From Amycolatopsis oliviviridis (lineage in GTDB: Bacteria > Actinomycetota > Actinomycetes > Mycobacteriales > Pseudonocardiaceae), in NCBI RefSeq assembly GCF_014654365.1, contig NZ_BNAY01000003.1:372001-436000 (forward strand): a stretch of 64,000 bases of DNA, given 5' to 3'. The position numbers and the translations under genes are program-made. Below, piece after piece: positions 19,445 to 29,605 of this stretch. Positions within the stretch are counted from its first letter, which is position 1; every line of letters begins with the position of its first letter. The notes beneath the pieces are model-generated. The model saw only the letters and a list, made by a program, of their open reading frames with translations. It did not search any database and had not been told where the DNA came from.

Positions 19445-19497
19445 GCCATGAACGGTCCTTTCCTTGCAAATTTGGCAAGGAAAGGACCGTTCATGGC
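19445..19497. repeat. Intergenic hairpin H3 (23-bp perfect arms, 7-nt loop)
   Basis: Arms 19445-19467 and 19475-19497 are perfectly complementary; the core is ATGAACGGTCCTTTCCTTGC, with loop AAATTTG. It ends 11 bp past the metalloprotease stop codon, so it would be in the 3' end of that mRNA. Confidence 0.9.
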
Positions 19498-19508
19498 AAC
19501 CGCGTCCC

Positions 19509-21494
19509 CTAGAAGGCGAAAGCGGTGCAGTACGACGTAGCCGTCTTGCCCGGATCGGCGATCGACGTCGCGGTCAGCTTGATCTGCGCGACGTGGTCAC
19601 CGCCCGCCGCCCGCTTGGCGTGCGCCGTCGCCGAAGACCGTCCGCCGAACGGGACGGTGGACAGCTCGTTCGGCAGCCGGACCTCCCAGCCCTTCGCGGT
19701 GGTGGACGCGCTCAGGCGGTAGGTGTCGGTGTTGTACGGCGCCGCCGCGCCCTTGGCGTCGCCGGTGTTGAGCACCGGGAACGAGCAGGTCGCGAGCCCG
19801 TTCTTGCCGAACGCGGGCACCGACGGCCACAGCGAGACACCGCGGGCCTGCGAGCCCGCGCCGTCGAGCGAAGCCACCGTGACGACGTAGGACAGCACGC
19901 CCTTGCGGTCACGCTCGATGTCCGAGACCAGGAACTTCAGCCGGTTGGCCTCGTCGGTGTACTCGTACTTGCTCGCCGAACCGGTGCCCACCTTGAACGC
20001 GGCGTCGTTGAGCTGGCGGTAGTCGCCGATCGGGATCGGGACCGGGGTGCCGTCCTGCTTCTTGTAGTCGGTCATGCCGATGTCGGCCGGGTTCGCGTCG
20101 ACGATCCATTCGAACGGCGCGTTGTCCTGGTTCTTCGTCTTCGCGATGATGACGCCGGAATCGGGGGCGAAGGAATCGCTGCCCATCCGGTCGACGACCT
20201 CGACGGTGTAATTGTCGTAGCCGCCGCCGTCGCAGAACGGGTCCTTGGACCGGTCGCATTTCGGCGAAAGGTCCCCGCCGGGGAGCGCGATGTTGATCCC
20301 GCTGTAGGCGCCCTGTCCGGGAAGGACCGAACGTGCGGTGATCCGCGCGGAGACCGGTCCGTTCTTGGCGAGGGAGTTCCGGTCGAGTTTCAGCACGTCT
20401 TCGGTGTCGATGATGTCGAGCTTCATCTTGGTGCGCAGCATGTGGTGCGAACCCATCGAACCGCCCTGCGTCGCCGGGATCTGCCAGCGCGTGTGGGGTC
20501 CGCCGGGACCGTTGAAACTGCCGCGCGACATCATTTCCCACGGCCCGGTGTAGGTACGGGACGGCGGAGTGCCGAACGGGTTGTTGTAGTTGTCCCCGAT
20601 GCCGAGGATATGGCTCAGTTCGTGCGCGTAAACCGCCTGCCCCGAGCTTTCCGCCTGGGTCGAGGAACCGGTGACCGCGTTCGGCCAGATGCTCGCCGCG
20701 GATTTCCACGACGTCCACGGGACATAGCGGGTGGACGCCGCGTTCGGCATTCCCGCGACACCCGGCCCGAATTCGTCGGGCACGTTCTCCTTCTCGCCGA
20801 ACTTCATCACGCCGAATTCCTGCCAGGTCGCACTCTCATCCTGGCCTGCGGACAGATAGAAGATGAAGTCGAACTGCTTGGAGACGTCGCCGACGTCGGC
20901 CCGCCAGGCCGCGCCCGCGTCGGCGCGCAGGTCACGCTTGCAGTTCGCCCCCGGCGGACAGGCGTCGGGCTGGAACTCCATGCCGTACTCGAAGGCCTTG
21001 CCGGGCAGGCGGTACGGCCCGAACGCGGTGAGCTCGACGCCCATCCGGCCGCCGGAGTCCTCCATCCAGTACTCGTTGATCGTGTGGCCGTTGTTGAGCG
21101 CCTGCGGCTTGTTGAGGAAGTCCTGGTAGAACTTCGCGACGTCCGCGCGGGGAATGTTGCTGGCGGACGGACCGGGGTTGCCGAACACCGTCGAACGCGG
21201 GGGCTGCGTGACGGCGAATTCCTGGTCCGGGTAGTCCGCGAGCACCACGGCGCCCCTGAACGTCCGCTTGGTCGGCTTCAGCTTGGGGTCGGCCCAGTTG
21301 GTGCCGGGCGGCTTGCGGTAGTCGTCCCACGTCATGTGGTCCTGGTTCTCCCAGGTCGACCCGTCGATCGGGGCGGGCCAGCCCTTGACGGGAGCCGCGG
21401 CGGACGCGGGCTGGGCGACCAGACCCGGCAGCAGCGCGACGGCGGCGAGGACGGCGAGTGTTCTGAGTGGGGCTCGTCGGAGAGACGATCGCAT
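19509..21494 (-). CDS. Secreted M6-type zinc metalloprotease
   Basis: 661-aa exported protein. The N-terminus is a Sec signal peptide (MRSSLRRAPLRTLAVLAAVALLPG... ending near ASA-AAPVKG, about residue 32). The catalytic zinc motif HELSH is at residues 291-295, followed by GIGDNY. Surrounding features (ENQDHMTWDDY, GAVVLADYPDQ, WEMMSRGSFNGPGGPHTRWQ) resemble immune-inhibitor-A/M6 proteases, with a C-terminal beta-rich half. The ATG at 21494 has GGGAGGTG seven bases upstream; earlier in-frame codons lack one. It sits alone inside the conserved prmC-tsaC pair and so looks like an insertion into the ancestral block. Substrate unknown. Confidence 0.85.
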   Translation of the reverse strand: MRSSLRRAPLRTLAVLAAVALLPGLVAQPASAAAPVKGWPAPIDGSTWENQDHMTWDDYRKPPGTNWADPKLKPTKRTFRGAVVLADYPDQEFAVTQPPRSTVFGNPGPSASNIPRADVAKFYQDFLNKPQALNNGHTINEYWMEDSGGRMGVELTAFGPYRLPGKAFEYGMEFQPDACPPGANCKRDLRADAGAAWRADVGDVSKQFDFIFYLSAGQDESATWQEFGVMKFGEKENVPDEFGPGVAGMPNAASTRYVPWTSWKSAASIWPNAVTGSSTQAESSGQAVYAHELSHILGIGDNYNNPFGTPPSRTYTGPWEMMSRGSFNGPGGPHTRWQIPATQGGSMGSHHMLRTKMKLDIIDTEDVLKLDRNSLAKNGPVSARITARSVLPGQGAYSGINIALPGGDLSPKCDRSKDPFCDGGGYDNYTVEVVDRMGSDSFAPDSGVIIAKTKNQDNAPFEWIVDANPADIGMTDYKKQDGTPVPIPIGDYRQLNDAAFKVGTGSASKYEYTDEANRLKFLVSDIERDRKGVLSYVVTVASLDGAGSQARGVSLWPSVPAFGKNGLATCSFPVLNTGDAKGAAAPYNTDTYRLSASTTAKGWEVRLPNELSTVPFGGRSSATAHAKRAAGGDHVAQIKLTATSIADPGKTATSYCTAFAF

Positions 21495-21612
21495 CGGGGT
21501 ACACCTCCCAGTCGGACCGCCGATGAGGCGGCCGTGATCGACGTTAGGAGGCGGGCTTTGCCCTGGGCACCGCCGGAAGTCGTGAGTCTCGCTAACCATC
21601 CGCCGAACGCCT

Positions 21613-21677
21613 CGCGTTTCGTCCTCTGAATGCGGCAGTTCACACCACGAACTACCGCATTCAGAGGACGAAACGCG
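21613..21677. repeat. Intergenic hairpin H4 (23-bp perfect arms plus 5 inner pairs)
   Basis: Arms 21613-21635 and 21655-21677 (core CGTTTCGTCCTCTGAATGCG) are perfectly complementary. After one mismatch AGTTC/GAACT adds five pairs around the loop ACACCAC. It ends 4 bp past the prmC stop. The right arm recurs base for base at 7651-7673. Confidence 0.9.
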
Positions 21678-21681
21678 GGGT

Positions 21682-22548
21682 TCAGGAGACGCGCAAGGCG
21701 GTGACGAACCGCGGGCGGCCCGCCAGGTCGAGGTGGCCTTGCACGTCGGTCAGCACCCGCCGCGCCCGCACCAGCGCCGGGACGGCGGACCCGTGCGTGT
21801 CGTCGTGCTCGATCGCCATCCCGCCGGTGGGCCGTAGCAGCCGCGCGGCGGCGGCGATCGCGTGCCGGATCACCGCGAGCCCGCTCTCCTCCGCGAACAC
21901 CGCCCGCGGCGGGTCGTGCTCGGCGACCTCCGTCGGCACCGGGGTGCCCTCCGGGACGTAGGGCGGGTTGCACAGGACCAGGTCGACGAGCCCGTCGAGC
22001 TCGGCGAACATCGTGCTGTCCGCGACGTCGCCCGAGTACAGCCGGATGGGCGTGTCCCCCGCGTCGGCGTGGACGTCGGCGTTGTGCCGGGCCCAGGCGA
22101 GCGCCTGCGCGTCGATGTCGACGGCGTAGACGACGGCGTCCGGCCGCGCGTGCTGGACGGCCAGCGCCAGCGCGGCGGAGCCGGTGCACAGGTCGACCAC
22201 GACCGGGTACTCGCGTCCGTGCAGCAGCTTGAGGCCCCATTCCAGGAGCAGCTCGGTCTCCGGACGCGGGACGAACACCCCGGCGCCGACGTTGACCGTG
22301 ATGTCGCCGAGCGCGGCCCAGCCGGTGAGGTACTGCAGCGGGATCCGTTTGGCCCGCTGGTTCACGAGCTGGCCGATCGCGTCGATGACCGGCGGGTCCA
22401 CCAGCGGCACCATCGGCAGGCGGCCACGATCGACGCCGAGGACATGGGAGGCGATCAGTTCCGCGTCCGAGCGCGGTGACGCCACACCGGCCTCGGTGAG
22501 GATGCGGGTCGCTTCCATGATGGCGAGGCGCAACGGCTGCCGGTTCAC
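21682..22548 (-). CDS. prmC: Release factor glutamine N5-methyltransferase
   Basis: 288-aa S-adenosylmethionine-dependent enzyme that methylates the GGQ glutamine of RF1/RF2; RF1 itself is encoded 5 kb upstream. It has an N-terminal helical RF-binding domain (about 1-85), the SAM-binding VVDLCTGSAALALAVQ (a DxCTGS version of the usual DLGTGSG), AVDIDAQAL, and the catalytic LVLCNPPYVPEG. The start is GTG at 22548 (MNRQPLRLAIMEATRIL). Confidence 0.95.
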   Translation of the reverse strand: MNRQPLRLAIMEATRILTEAGVASPRSDAELIASHVLGVDRGRLPMVPLVDPPVIDAIGQLVNQRAKRIPLQYLTGWAALGDITVNVGAGVFVPRPETELLLEWGLKLLHGREYPVVVDLCTGSAALALAVQHARPDAVVYAVDIDAQALAWARHNADVHADAGDTPIRLYSGDVADSTMFAELDGLVDLVLCNPPYVPEGTPVPTEVAEHDPPRAVFAEESGLAVIRHAIAAAARLLRPTGGMAIEHDDTHGSAVPALVRARRVLTDVQGHLDLAGRPRFVTALRVS

Positions 22549-22632
22549 TGGTGTTCCTTCACAGAGTCAAGCCTGACACACGAGGCACGCGTGCCGGGGT
22601 CGATACACGCGGGCTCAGGGTATCGATTGCTT

Positions 22633-23181
22633 TCAGCGCACCCGCCACGAGAGCGACGACATCGTCAGCGCCGCCTCGGCCACTCGCCGCGCCAGGTCGG
22701 TCTTGAGGCTCTTCGTCGCCGAAGCGATCCACTCGTCGACGTTCCGCACGCCGACGTCGCGATACTCGACGGCTTGAAGCAGCATCTCGAGCTTGTCCGC
22801 GTCACGCGCGTACAGCGCCTCCGGGCTCTCCGCGGCTTCGTACTCGTCGACGGCGTCGCGTACCGAGTCCCTCGCGGCGCCGGGGAGCGCCGACGTCTGC
22901 GCGGCGGTGATCGCCCGGGGGTCCGGCTTCTCGACGAACCCCTTGATCGTGTGCGGGAGGTCGCCGGTCCGCGTCTCCTGCGTGTCGTGCCAGAGCGCGA
23001 GGTACGCCGCCCGCGCCGGGTCGGCCCCGCCCTCGGCCGCCAGCAGGCCGGCCAGCTGCGCGACCCGCGTGGTGTGCTCGGCGACCGATTCGGGGTCCCG
23101 GACCCCGGCCTGCCACCACCCGGCCCGCCGGATCCGCTTGAGCACACCCAGTTCGAACCCGAATCCGGCCAGGGCTTCCAC
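22633..23181 (-). CDS. HD-domain phosphohydrolase (YfbR/HDDC2-like)
   Basis: 182-aa metal-dependent hydrolase of the HD superfamily. The metal ligands are visible as ESVAEHTTRVAQLA (His36) and LALWHDTQETRTGD (His65-Asp66), followed by YARDADKLEMLLQAVEY, which supplies the last Asp. This arrangement resembles 5'-deoxynucleotidases of the YfbR group; the substrate is not provable here. The start is GTG at 23181 with TAGGAGAG just upstream; the frame runs open a further 30 codons with no ribosome site. Confidence 0.8.
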   Translation of the reverse strand: MEALAGFGFELGVLKRIRRAGWWQAGVRDPESVAEHTTRVAQLAGLLAAEGGADPARAAYLALWHDTQETRTGDLPHTIKGFVEKPDPRAITAAQTSALPGAARDSVRDAVDEYEAAESPEALYARDADKLEMLLQAVEYRDVGVRNVDEWIASATKSLKTDLARRVAEAALTMSSLSWRVR

Positions 23182-23325
23182 GGCTCTCCTACGCGTCGAC
23201 GACGGATGTCCGGTCAGTGTCCCGCGCCACCGGCGGGTGTGCCGACGCGGTCCGGAACTTCCCCTCCGCAAGTGTTAGAGAGGGTACGAACTGATCACCC
23301 TGCGGAATCTCTTAAGGTGGCGCGG

Positions 23326-24759
23326 GTGAAGATCCGGGAGATCCGACTGGCTTTGGGCGTGTTTTTCGCCGCGCTCGGGGTGCTACTCGTCCGTTTCCTG
23401 GTTCCCCGCCCGATCGGCATGGCCGACAACGGCGACGGCTGGCGCATCCTCTGCCAGCTCGGCGCCCGCGAACTCGACAGGCCTTCGCAGTATTTCGTCC
23501 GCTTCTCCTACGGCCCCGCGCCCGCCTGCAACAGCGAGTACATCTCCAGCCAGAGCTGGATCGACGAGATCGCCAGCGGGATCGGGCGGCTGCTCGGCTC
23601 GTCCGCGATCCTGAACCTGCTGGTCCTGGGCGTGCTGGGCTGCCTGCTGGTCTCGGCCGGGATCGCGGCGATCGTCGTGGGTCTGCGCCTTTCGGTTCGC
23701 GACAGCGTCATCGCCACGGTCGCGTTGCTGCTGGTCGCGGCCGACTCGGCCTTCTTCGGGTACTTCGCCTCGGTGCTGAGCGAGGGTGCCGCCTTCGTCG
23801 GGATGCTCCTGCTCGCCGGCGGGCTCCTGCTGATGCACCGCACCGGGCCCTGGCGCTACACCGGAGCCGCCGTCACCGTCCTCGGCGCCATGATCGGGAT
23901 CAACGCGAAGTCGCAGACGCTGCTGCTGATCCCGCTGTTCGCGCTCGCGCTGCTGTTCGTCCGGCCCGCGGGCAGCCGCGGCCTGGCGCGCTGGGCGCTG
24001 CCGCTGGCCGTGCTCGCCGTCGTCGGCACGGGTACCGCGCTGGTGCAGGGGGCGGGCGACTCGGCCAACGCGGAGTACCGCGAGGCCAACATGTACCACG
24101 TCGTGTTCAACGGGATCGTGGACGGCGAGCACGACACCACCGGCGACCTCGCCGCGCTGGGTCTCCCGCCGGAGTTCGCGAAGTACGTCGGCACCGGCTG
24201 GTGGAGCCCGAACGCGGCCTGGCACGACCCCGCGTACGGGCAGTACCGCGACAAGATCAGCCGGCGCAACGTCGCCCAGTACTACCTGGACCACCCGGTG
24301 CGCGTGATCGAGATGCTGCACCGGTCCGCGCAGGAGACGCTGACCGCGCGGGTGCCGAACCTCGGCAGCTTCGGCGAGCACGCCGGGCAGCCGCCGCTCG
24401 CGAAGGAGTACCGCGTCCCGGTCCTGTCCGGGATCACCGGCTGGATCGCCCCGCTGGGGCTGTTCGCCCTGCTGCCGATCTGGCTGCTCATCGGCTGGGC
24501 GGGGCTGCGGGCCTTCCGGAACCGCACCGGACGCCGCGACGTCGGCATCGTGGTGCTCATGTTCCTGCTCTTCGCGATGGGCCAGATCCTGGTCTCCGGT
24601 CTCGCGGAAGGCATCGAGAACGTCAAGCACCAGCAGCTGACGATCTACCCGACCCTGCTGGCCGCCGCGTTCGCCGCGCTCTCGTTCCTGCCGAAGCGCA
24701 AGGAAGAGCCTTCGGCGGCCGAAGAACCCGAGCCGGAAACCGCGTCCGTCTCCGGCTGA
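23326..24759 (+). CDS. Polytopic membrane protein, possible GT-C-type hexosyltransferase (WsfD-like)
   Basis: 477 aa with about ten hydrophobic segments. The first external loop has RPIGMADNGDGWRILCQLG, whose acidic NGD resembles the first-loop carboxylates of GT-C glycosyltransferases and of WsfD-annotated proteins. The large extracytoplasmic region (about 245-360) contains VVFNGIVDGEHDTTGD and YYLDHPVRVIEMLHRS. The C-terminus is an acidic Pro/Glu tail. The start is GTG at 23326 with AAGGTGG upstream; GTG at 23317 is the alternative. It ends 3 bp from the convergent membrane-protein gene. The function is a guess from topology. Confidence 0.55.
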   Translation: MKIREIRLALGVFFAALGVLLVRFLVPRPIGMADNGDGWRILCQLGARELDRPSQYFVRFSYGPAPACNSEYISSQSWIDEIASGIGRLLGSSAILNLLVLGVLGCLLVSAGIAAIVVGLRLSVRDSVIATVALLLVAADSAFFGYFASVLSEGAAFVGMLLLAGGLLLMHRTGPWRYTGAAVTVLGAMIGINAKSQTLLLIPLFALALLFVRPAGSRGLARWALPLAVLAVVGTGTALVQGAGDSANAEYREANMYHVVFNGIVDGEHDTTGDLAALGLPPEFAKYVGTGWWSPNAAWHDPAYGQYRDKISRRNVAQYYLDHPVRVIEMLHRSAQETLTARVPNLGSFGEHAGQPPLAKEYRVPVLSGITGWIAPLGLFALLPIWLLIGWAGLRAFRNRTGRRDVGIVVLMFLLFAMGQILVSGLAEGIENVKHQQLTIYPTLLAAAFAALSFLPKRKEEPSAAEEPEPETASVSG

Positions 24760-24762
24760 CCC

Positions 24763-26517
24763 TCACCGTGGCGGCGCCCAGAATCCGGCGAAACCGCCGC
24801 AGGCGACCCTCGCGCCCGTGAGCTTCCCCTTGATCCGCTCCTCGATACCGCTCATGGCGATCGTCGGCGCGTCCGGCGCGACGGCTTCGGGTACCGGTGC
24901 GCCCGCCGCCAGAGAAGCGGCTCGGACCGTCTGGAAGAGCACGAGATAATTCCCTTCCGCGGCAAGGCGTTCCGCCGCCTCGACCATCCTTTCCGGACTG
25001 TCGCCGGTGAGTTCCAGCGGGATCGGCCAGTCCAGCGGGAACGGATCGCGGACCCCGAAGACCGGCGCGACGAACGGATTGTCCGGCAGGACCGCCACCC
25101 TCGACGCCGGGTAGCGATCCAGGCAGCCGCGGATCTGGGAGACGTAGCGATACACGTTTGGGGTCGTGCGTACACCGCGCAACGACGGCGCGACGCTCCC
25201 GAGGTCCTTCGTCAGTTCGCCCTGGGGTCTGTCCGCGTACGGGGCCTTGTCGTGCGCGGACATCAGCATCAGCCCGGCGAGCACGAACGCGATGGCGCCG
25301 AGGACACCGCCCGCCAGCCGGGGCGGACGCGGCGGGGCGACGGCTTCCAGCACGCCCAGCGCGAAGATCCCGGTGAGCAGCCCGGGAAGCGGGTAACCCC
25401 AGGACAAGGAGGCCATCCAGCCCAGCGCGGCGATCGCCAGGTACCGCCACGGCAACCGTCTCCGGACCACGGCGTCGAGCAGCGCGGCGGCGAGGAAGAG
25501 CCACAGCAAGGTGATCGGCCAGCTGCCCGCGTGCTCGAACCCGCCGTCGGCCACGACGAACACCACCACGGCCACGACGCACAGCCCGGTCACCGTCCGG
25601 AGCCATCGGCCCGGCTCGCCGAGTCGTTCGCGGGCGGCCCACGTCACCGCGAGCACGAGAACCCCGAGCAGTACCGGGAAGACGTACGTCCTCGGGTCCG
25701 CGCGGCCCGCGAAGTCCGCTGTCCAGAACCGGGAAAGACCTTCACCCCAGGTCTGGGCGCCGCCGGTGAGCTGCGCGATCGCCGACTCCAGTCCGCCGGC
25801 GACGGTGACCATGCCGAAGTAGAGCAACGGTGCCGCGCCGAGGACGAGGAGATCACCCGGCAGGCGCGACCCTTTCTTCGGTGGCGCGGCGGGGTGGAAC
25901 AGCAGGATCAGCACCCCGATCGGGGCCGCGAACAGGAAGCTCTGCTTGACGATGACCGCGAACCCGAGGCAGAACAGGCCGAGCCATCGCCGCCACCGCG
26001 CATCGGAACGCAGCCCGCTGTCGAGCAGCCACCAGCCGAGCGCGACCAGGAAGACACCGTCGACGGTGTGCCACGCCATCAGCGGATACATGTTCAGGCT
26101 GATCAGCGTGGCGGCGAAGACCAGCCCGAGGCGCAGCGGCCCCCAGTCCAGCGGCGAGGTCCCGGTCAGGAACGCGGCGAGGGCGAACGTGGCGACGGTC
26201 AGCTGCACCATCGTCACGAAACTCGAGCCGATCATCAGCGGCGCGGGGACGAGATGGTCGACCAGGTGCAGATAAGCCGAACCGAACGGCCTCGGCCCGA
26301 GGAAGTCGACCTGCGGTATCTCGCCGTGCAGGACCCGCCAGACCTGCGCGAGCACGAAACCCTGATCGGTCGGATTGAACCCGAACCGGCCGATCCTCGC
26401 GACGACGGCGACGCTCAGCACGACGATCCCGGCGGTGAGCACGGCGGCTCGCCGACCACGTTTCCGGGTCGCCGGAATCGATCTTTCGCCGATGTCCAAG
26501 TCGTCTGCGCAGGCCAC
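24763..26517 (-). CDS. Polytopic membrane protein, possible GT-C-like transferase
   Basis: 584 aa, about eleven hydrophobic segments, then a roughly 150-residue soluble C-terminal domain after DKAPYADRPQGE. The first loop contains NPTDQGFVLAQVWRVLHGEIPQVDFLG, an acidic-first-loop pattern also seen in lipid-linked-sugar transferases. The C-terminal part has RVAVLPDNPFVAPVFG and ends GGFAGFWAPPR. GTG start at 26517. Convergent with the preceding membrane protein. I do not recognise a named family. Confidence 0.5.
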   Translation of the reverse strand: MACADDLDIGERSIPATRKRGRRAAVLTAGIVVLSVAVVARIGRFGFNPTDQGFVLAQVWRVLHGEIPQVDFLGPRPFGSAYLHLVDHLVPAPLMIGSSFVTMVQLTVATFALAAFLTGTSPLDWGPLRLGLVFAATLISLNMYPLMAWHTVDGVFLVALGWWLLDSGLRSDARWRRWLGLFCLGFAVIVKQSFLFAAPIGVLILLFHPAAPPKKGSRLPGDLLVLGAAPLLYFGMVTVAGGLESAIAQLTGGAQTWGEGLSRFWTADFAGRADPRTYVFPVLLGVLVLAVTWAARERLGEPGRWLRTVTGLCVVAVVVFVVADGGFEHAGSWPITLLWLFLAAALLDAVVRRRLPWRYLAIAALGWMASLSWGYPLPGLLTGIFALGVLEAVAPPRPPRLAGGVLGAIAFVLAGLMLMSAHDKAPYADRPQGELTKDLGSVAPSLRGVRTTPNVYRYVSQIRGCLDRYPASRVAVLPDNPFVAPVFGVRDPFPLDWPIPLELTGDSPERMVEAAERLAAEGNYLVLFQTVRAASLAAGAPVPEAVAPDAPTIAMSGIEERIKGKLTGARVACGGFAGFWAPPR

Positions 26518-26664
26518 GAATTCGTGTTCTCCCGAGACGGAATCCCTTACTGCCCAGGGACCGTAGCGGAAACGAGAAATCGACGACAGGCCCGATCAGA
26601 CGCTCGTTCGGGCCGCCCGTAGGATTGCCGCACCCGCACTCGCCGAAGGGCCTGCCGAATAGTC

Positions 26665-27402
26665 ATGGATCTCCGGGAAACGGAAGTCGTCACGCGGATA
26701 TCCGCGAATATCGAAACCGATGATTTCGCCGCGGCCGCCGCGCTGAGCGAACGCTTCATCGGTGACTTCGAGGCCACCGAGCTGGAGATCTGCCGGGCGG
26801 ATCCCGAAGGCGGCTGGAAGGGCTACCTGGTCTCCGTCGGCTATCGCACGCCTCCGGCGGACGGCGAAGAGCTCACCGAAACACTGCACCGAGCCGCGAT
26901 GCCCGCGCTTTTCCACTTCGGCCTGAATACGGAATTCTTCGAAATCCACGGCACGCCGGACACCGGGCAATACGGAAGTTACGAGGCGTATGACACCCCG
27001 GCGGACGGATTCACGCTCTACTCGCTGATGGCCACTGTCGGCGGCACCGACCCCCGCGAGCCCGCGTACGTCACCAGGCACGATTTCACCCCGCGCGCGG
27101 ATACCGACGTCATTTCCCGCGTGCATCTTTACGTCCCCACCGGCGATCTGCGTCTGGCCGTGGAGCTGTGCGGCCGTCCCGCGACCGACCTTTCGGCGTC
27201 GCTGGTCCGGATCAGCACGGACGCGGGGCCTTGCGAAGCGGTCCTGCTGTCGGCGTTTCCGGCGCTTGCCGGAGAAAGCGGTGAAGCGGCGCTCAGCCGG
27301 GTCACGAACGAGATCACCGAGAGGCTTTCCCAGGTGAGCATGTCCGTGCGGGCCATCCACACCGGCCTGGAGGATGATCCGTTCGCCACCGAACCCGACT
27401 AG
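26665..27402 (+). CDS. Hypothetical protein, 245 aa
   Basis: A soluble, acidic protein with no signal peptide or membrane segment. It starts MDLRETEVVTRISANIETDDF and has an alternating beta-like pattern (AMPALFHFGLNTEFFEIHGTPDTGQYGSYEAYD, then VISRVHLYVPTGDLRLAVELCG). It is divergent from the membrane-protein gene at 26517 and convergent with prfA (22 bp apart). Third-position GC is high and the gene fills its space, so it is likely real. Family unknown to me. Confidence 0.6.
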   Translation: MDLRETEVVTRISANIETDDFAAAAALSERFIGDFEATELEICRADPEGGWKGYLVSVGYRTPPADGEELTETLHRAAMPALFHFGLNTEFFEIHGTPDTGQYGSYEAYDTPADGFTLYSLMATVGGTDPREPAYVTRHDFTPRADTDVISRVHLYVPTGDLRLAVELCGRPATDLSASLVRISTDAGPCEAVLLSAFPALAGESGEAALSRVTNEITERLSQVSMSVRAIHTGLEDDPFATEPD

Positions 27403-27423
27403 CGGGCCGGCGGCGGACGTCTG

Positions 27424-28494
<1,071 letters not shown>

Positions 28495-28541
28495 CACTCC
28501 ACCTCTCGACGGCCCGGGCAAAACATGGCTGCAACACCAAA

Positions 28542-28575
28542 ACGGCGCCTACCCGGACATGCGGGTAGGCGCCGT
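28542..28575 (-). terminator. Intrinsic terminator after rpmE
   Basis: ACGGCGCCTACCCG (28542-28555) and CGGGTAGGCGCCGT (28562-28575) make a perfect 14-bp stem with a 6-nt loop. Read on the minus strand it is followed by TTTT. It separates rpmE from prfA. Confidence 0.85.
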
Positions 28576-28583
28576 CGATCAAG

Positions 28584-28811
28584 CTACTTGGCGTCTTCGG
28601 CCTTCTTGCGCTTGCCGTAGCGAGCCTCGAAGCGCGCGACGCGGCCGCCGGTGTCCATGAGCTTCTGCTTGCCGGTGTAGAACGGGTGGCAGTTCGAGCA
28701 GATCTCGACGTGGAGGTTGCCGGAGGTCTTGGTGCTGCGCGTGGTGAATTCGTTGCCACAGTCACAGTTCACGTGCGTGACGACGTACTCGGGGTGAATA
28801 CCGCTTTTCAT
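28584..28811 (-). CDS. rpmE: 50S ribosomal protein L31, zinc-binding form
   Basis: 75-aa large-subunit protein at the intersubunit bridge. Start [22 protein letters not shown], with four cysteines (CDC and CSNC) that bind zinc, so this is the Cys-containing form rather than the zinc-free paralogue. KRKK-rich C-terminus. The ATG at 28811 with GAGAGGACACC upstream is certain; the frame open beyond it is not used. The gene is followed by a strong terminator. Confidence 0.97.
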   Translation of the reverse strand: MKSGIHPEYVVTHVNCDCGNEFTTRSTKTSGNLHVEICSNCHPFYTGKQKLMDTGGRVARFEARYGKRKKAEDAK

Positions 28812-28965
28812 GGTGTCCTCTCTCGTTGGCCCCGGGTCCCCGTACGGGGTGAACCGGTGCCGGACTTCAGCGGATGATTTTGCCAGATGTGCTGGCAGTG
28901 GCGTCAACGCACCCCTCCCCCGGCATATTCCACCACGTTGAGTTATCAACTATCGACGCCCGGTT

Positions 28966-28980
28966 GTACGAAATTTGTAC
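28966..28980. promoter_or_regulatory. GTAC-flanked palindrome upstream of the secreted hydrolase-like gene
   Basis: GTACGAAATTTGTAC is a 15-bp palindrome with one mismatched pair, set 55 bp before the ATG at 29035 in an AT-rich stretch. It is a plausible operator or promoter element; the binding protein is unknown. Confidence 0.35.
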
Positions 28981-29034
28981 TTGATCACGAGACCGTCCTC
29001 GCTGTTGGTAATTCCTCAACAGGAGGTACTGATC

Positions 29035-29580
29035 ATGCGCACCATCCTCGCCAAGGTGGCGAAGCCGGCGTCCGTCGCCGCGCTGGCCATCGCGGCCCTC
29101 GCCATGGCTCCGGTCGCCGGGGCCGCCCCGGCCGCCCCCGAAGCGGGCGCCACCATCACCGCCGCCGACATCAACCCGGCCGCGGGAACGTTCACCACCG
29201 TGCCCGAAGGCGACCTCTCGATCCAGGGCGCCGGTGACGGCACGCCCGCCGGCGCCGTCCAGTGGTTCAAGAACCACGCCGGCTCCACCGCGTACCAGGG
29301 CCTCTGCGAAAAGGCCGTCGAAAACGCGTACGGGACCACCGGCGTCTGGGCCTCGGCCAACGCGCACTGGAACGGCGCGAGCCCGAAGCACACGACCGGG
29401 ACGCCGCCGAAGGGCTCCTTCGTGTACTGGAACATCAGCCAGTGGGGCCACGTCGGCATCGCCGACGGCTCCGGCGGGATCTACGCCTCCAGCATCGGCG
29501 GCAAGATCGGCCACGCTTCGAGCGTGAACTACTTCAACAACTACCGCGGCTGGACCCCCGCGGCCGTTCCGCACCGCTGA
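29035..29580 (+). CDS. Secreted NlpC/P60- or CHAP-like cell-wall hydrolase
   Basis: 181-aa exported protein. Signal peptide MRTILAKVAKPASVAALAIA... with cleavage after about residue 31 (VAGA-APAAP). The mature domain has a candidate nucleophile in YQGLCEKAVENAYG and a His in ISQWGHVGIADGSGGIYAS, with KGSFVYWN between them. That Cys-then-His order matches CHAP/NlpC peptidoglycan amidases or endopeptidases. There is no separate cell-wall-binding domain. AGGAGGT lies eight bases before the ATG. Family placement is inferred from these motifs. Confidence 0.65.
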   Translation: MRTILAKVAKPASVAALAIAALAMAPVAGAAPAAPEAGATITAADINPAAGTFTTVPEGDLSIQGAGDGTPAGAVQWFKNHAGSTAYQGLCEKAVENAYGTTGVWASANAHWNGASPKHTTGTPPKGSFVYWNISQWGHVGIADGSGGIYASSIGGKIGHASSVNYFNNYRGWTPAAVPHR

Positions 29581-29605
29581 GCACTCGGGTCTCTCAGTTG
29601 GCGCG

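Noticed and set aside
19345..19497. H2 and H3 as simple intrinsic terminators
   Set aside because: Stems are much longer than typical terminators, there is no T run after the arm, and two are stacked after one gene; listed as repeats instead.
28981..29034. c-di-AMP (ydaO) riboswitch before the cell-wall hydrolase-like gene
   Set aside because: The leader is only about 50 nt and the conserved ydaO core sequences are not visible.
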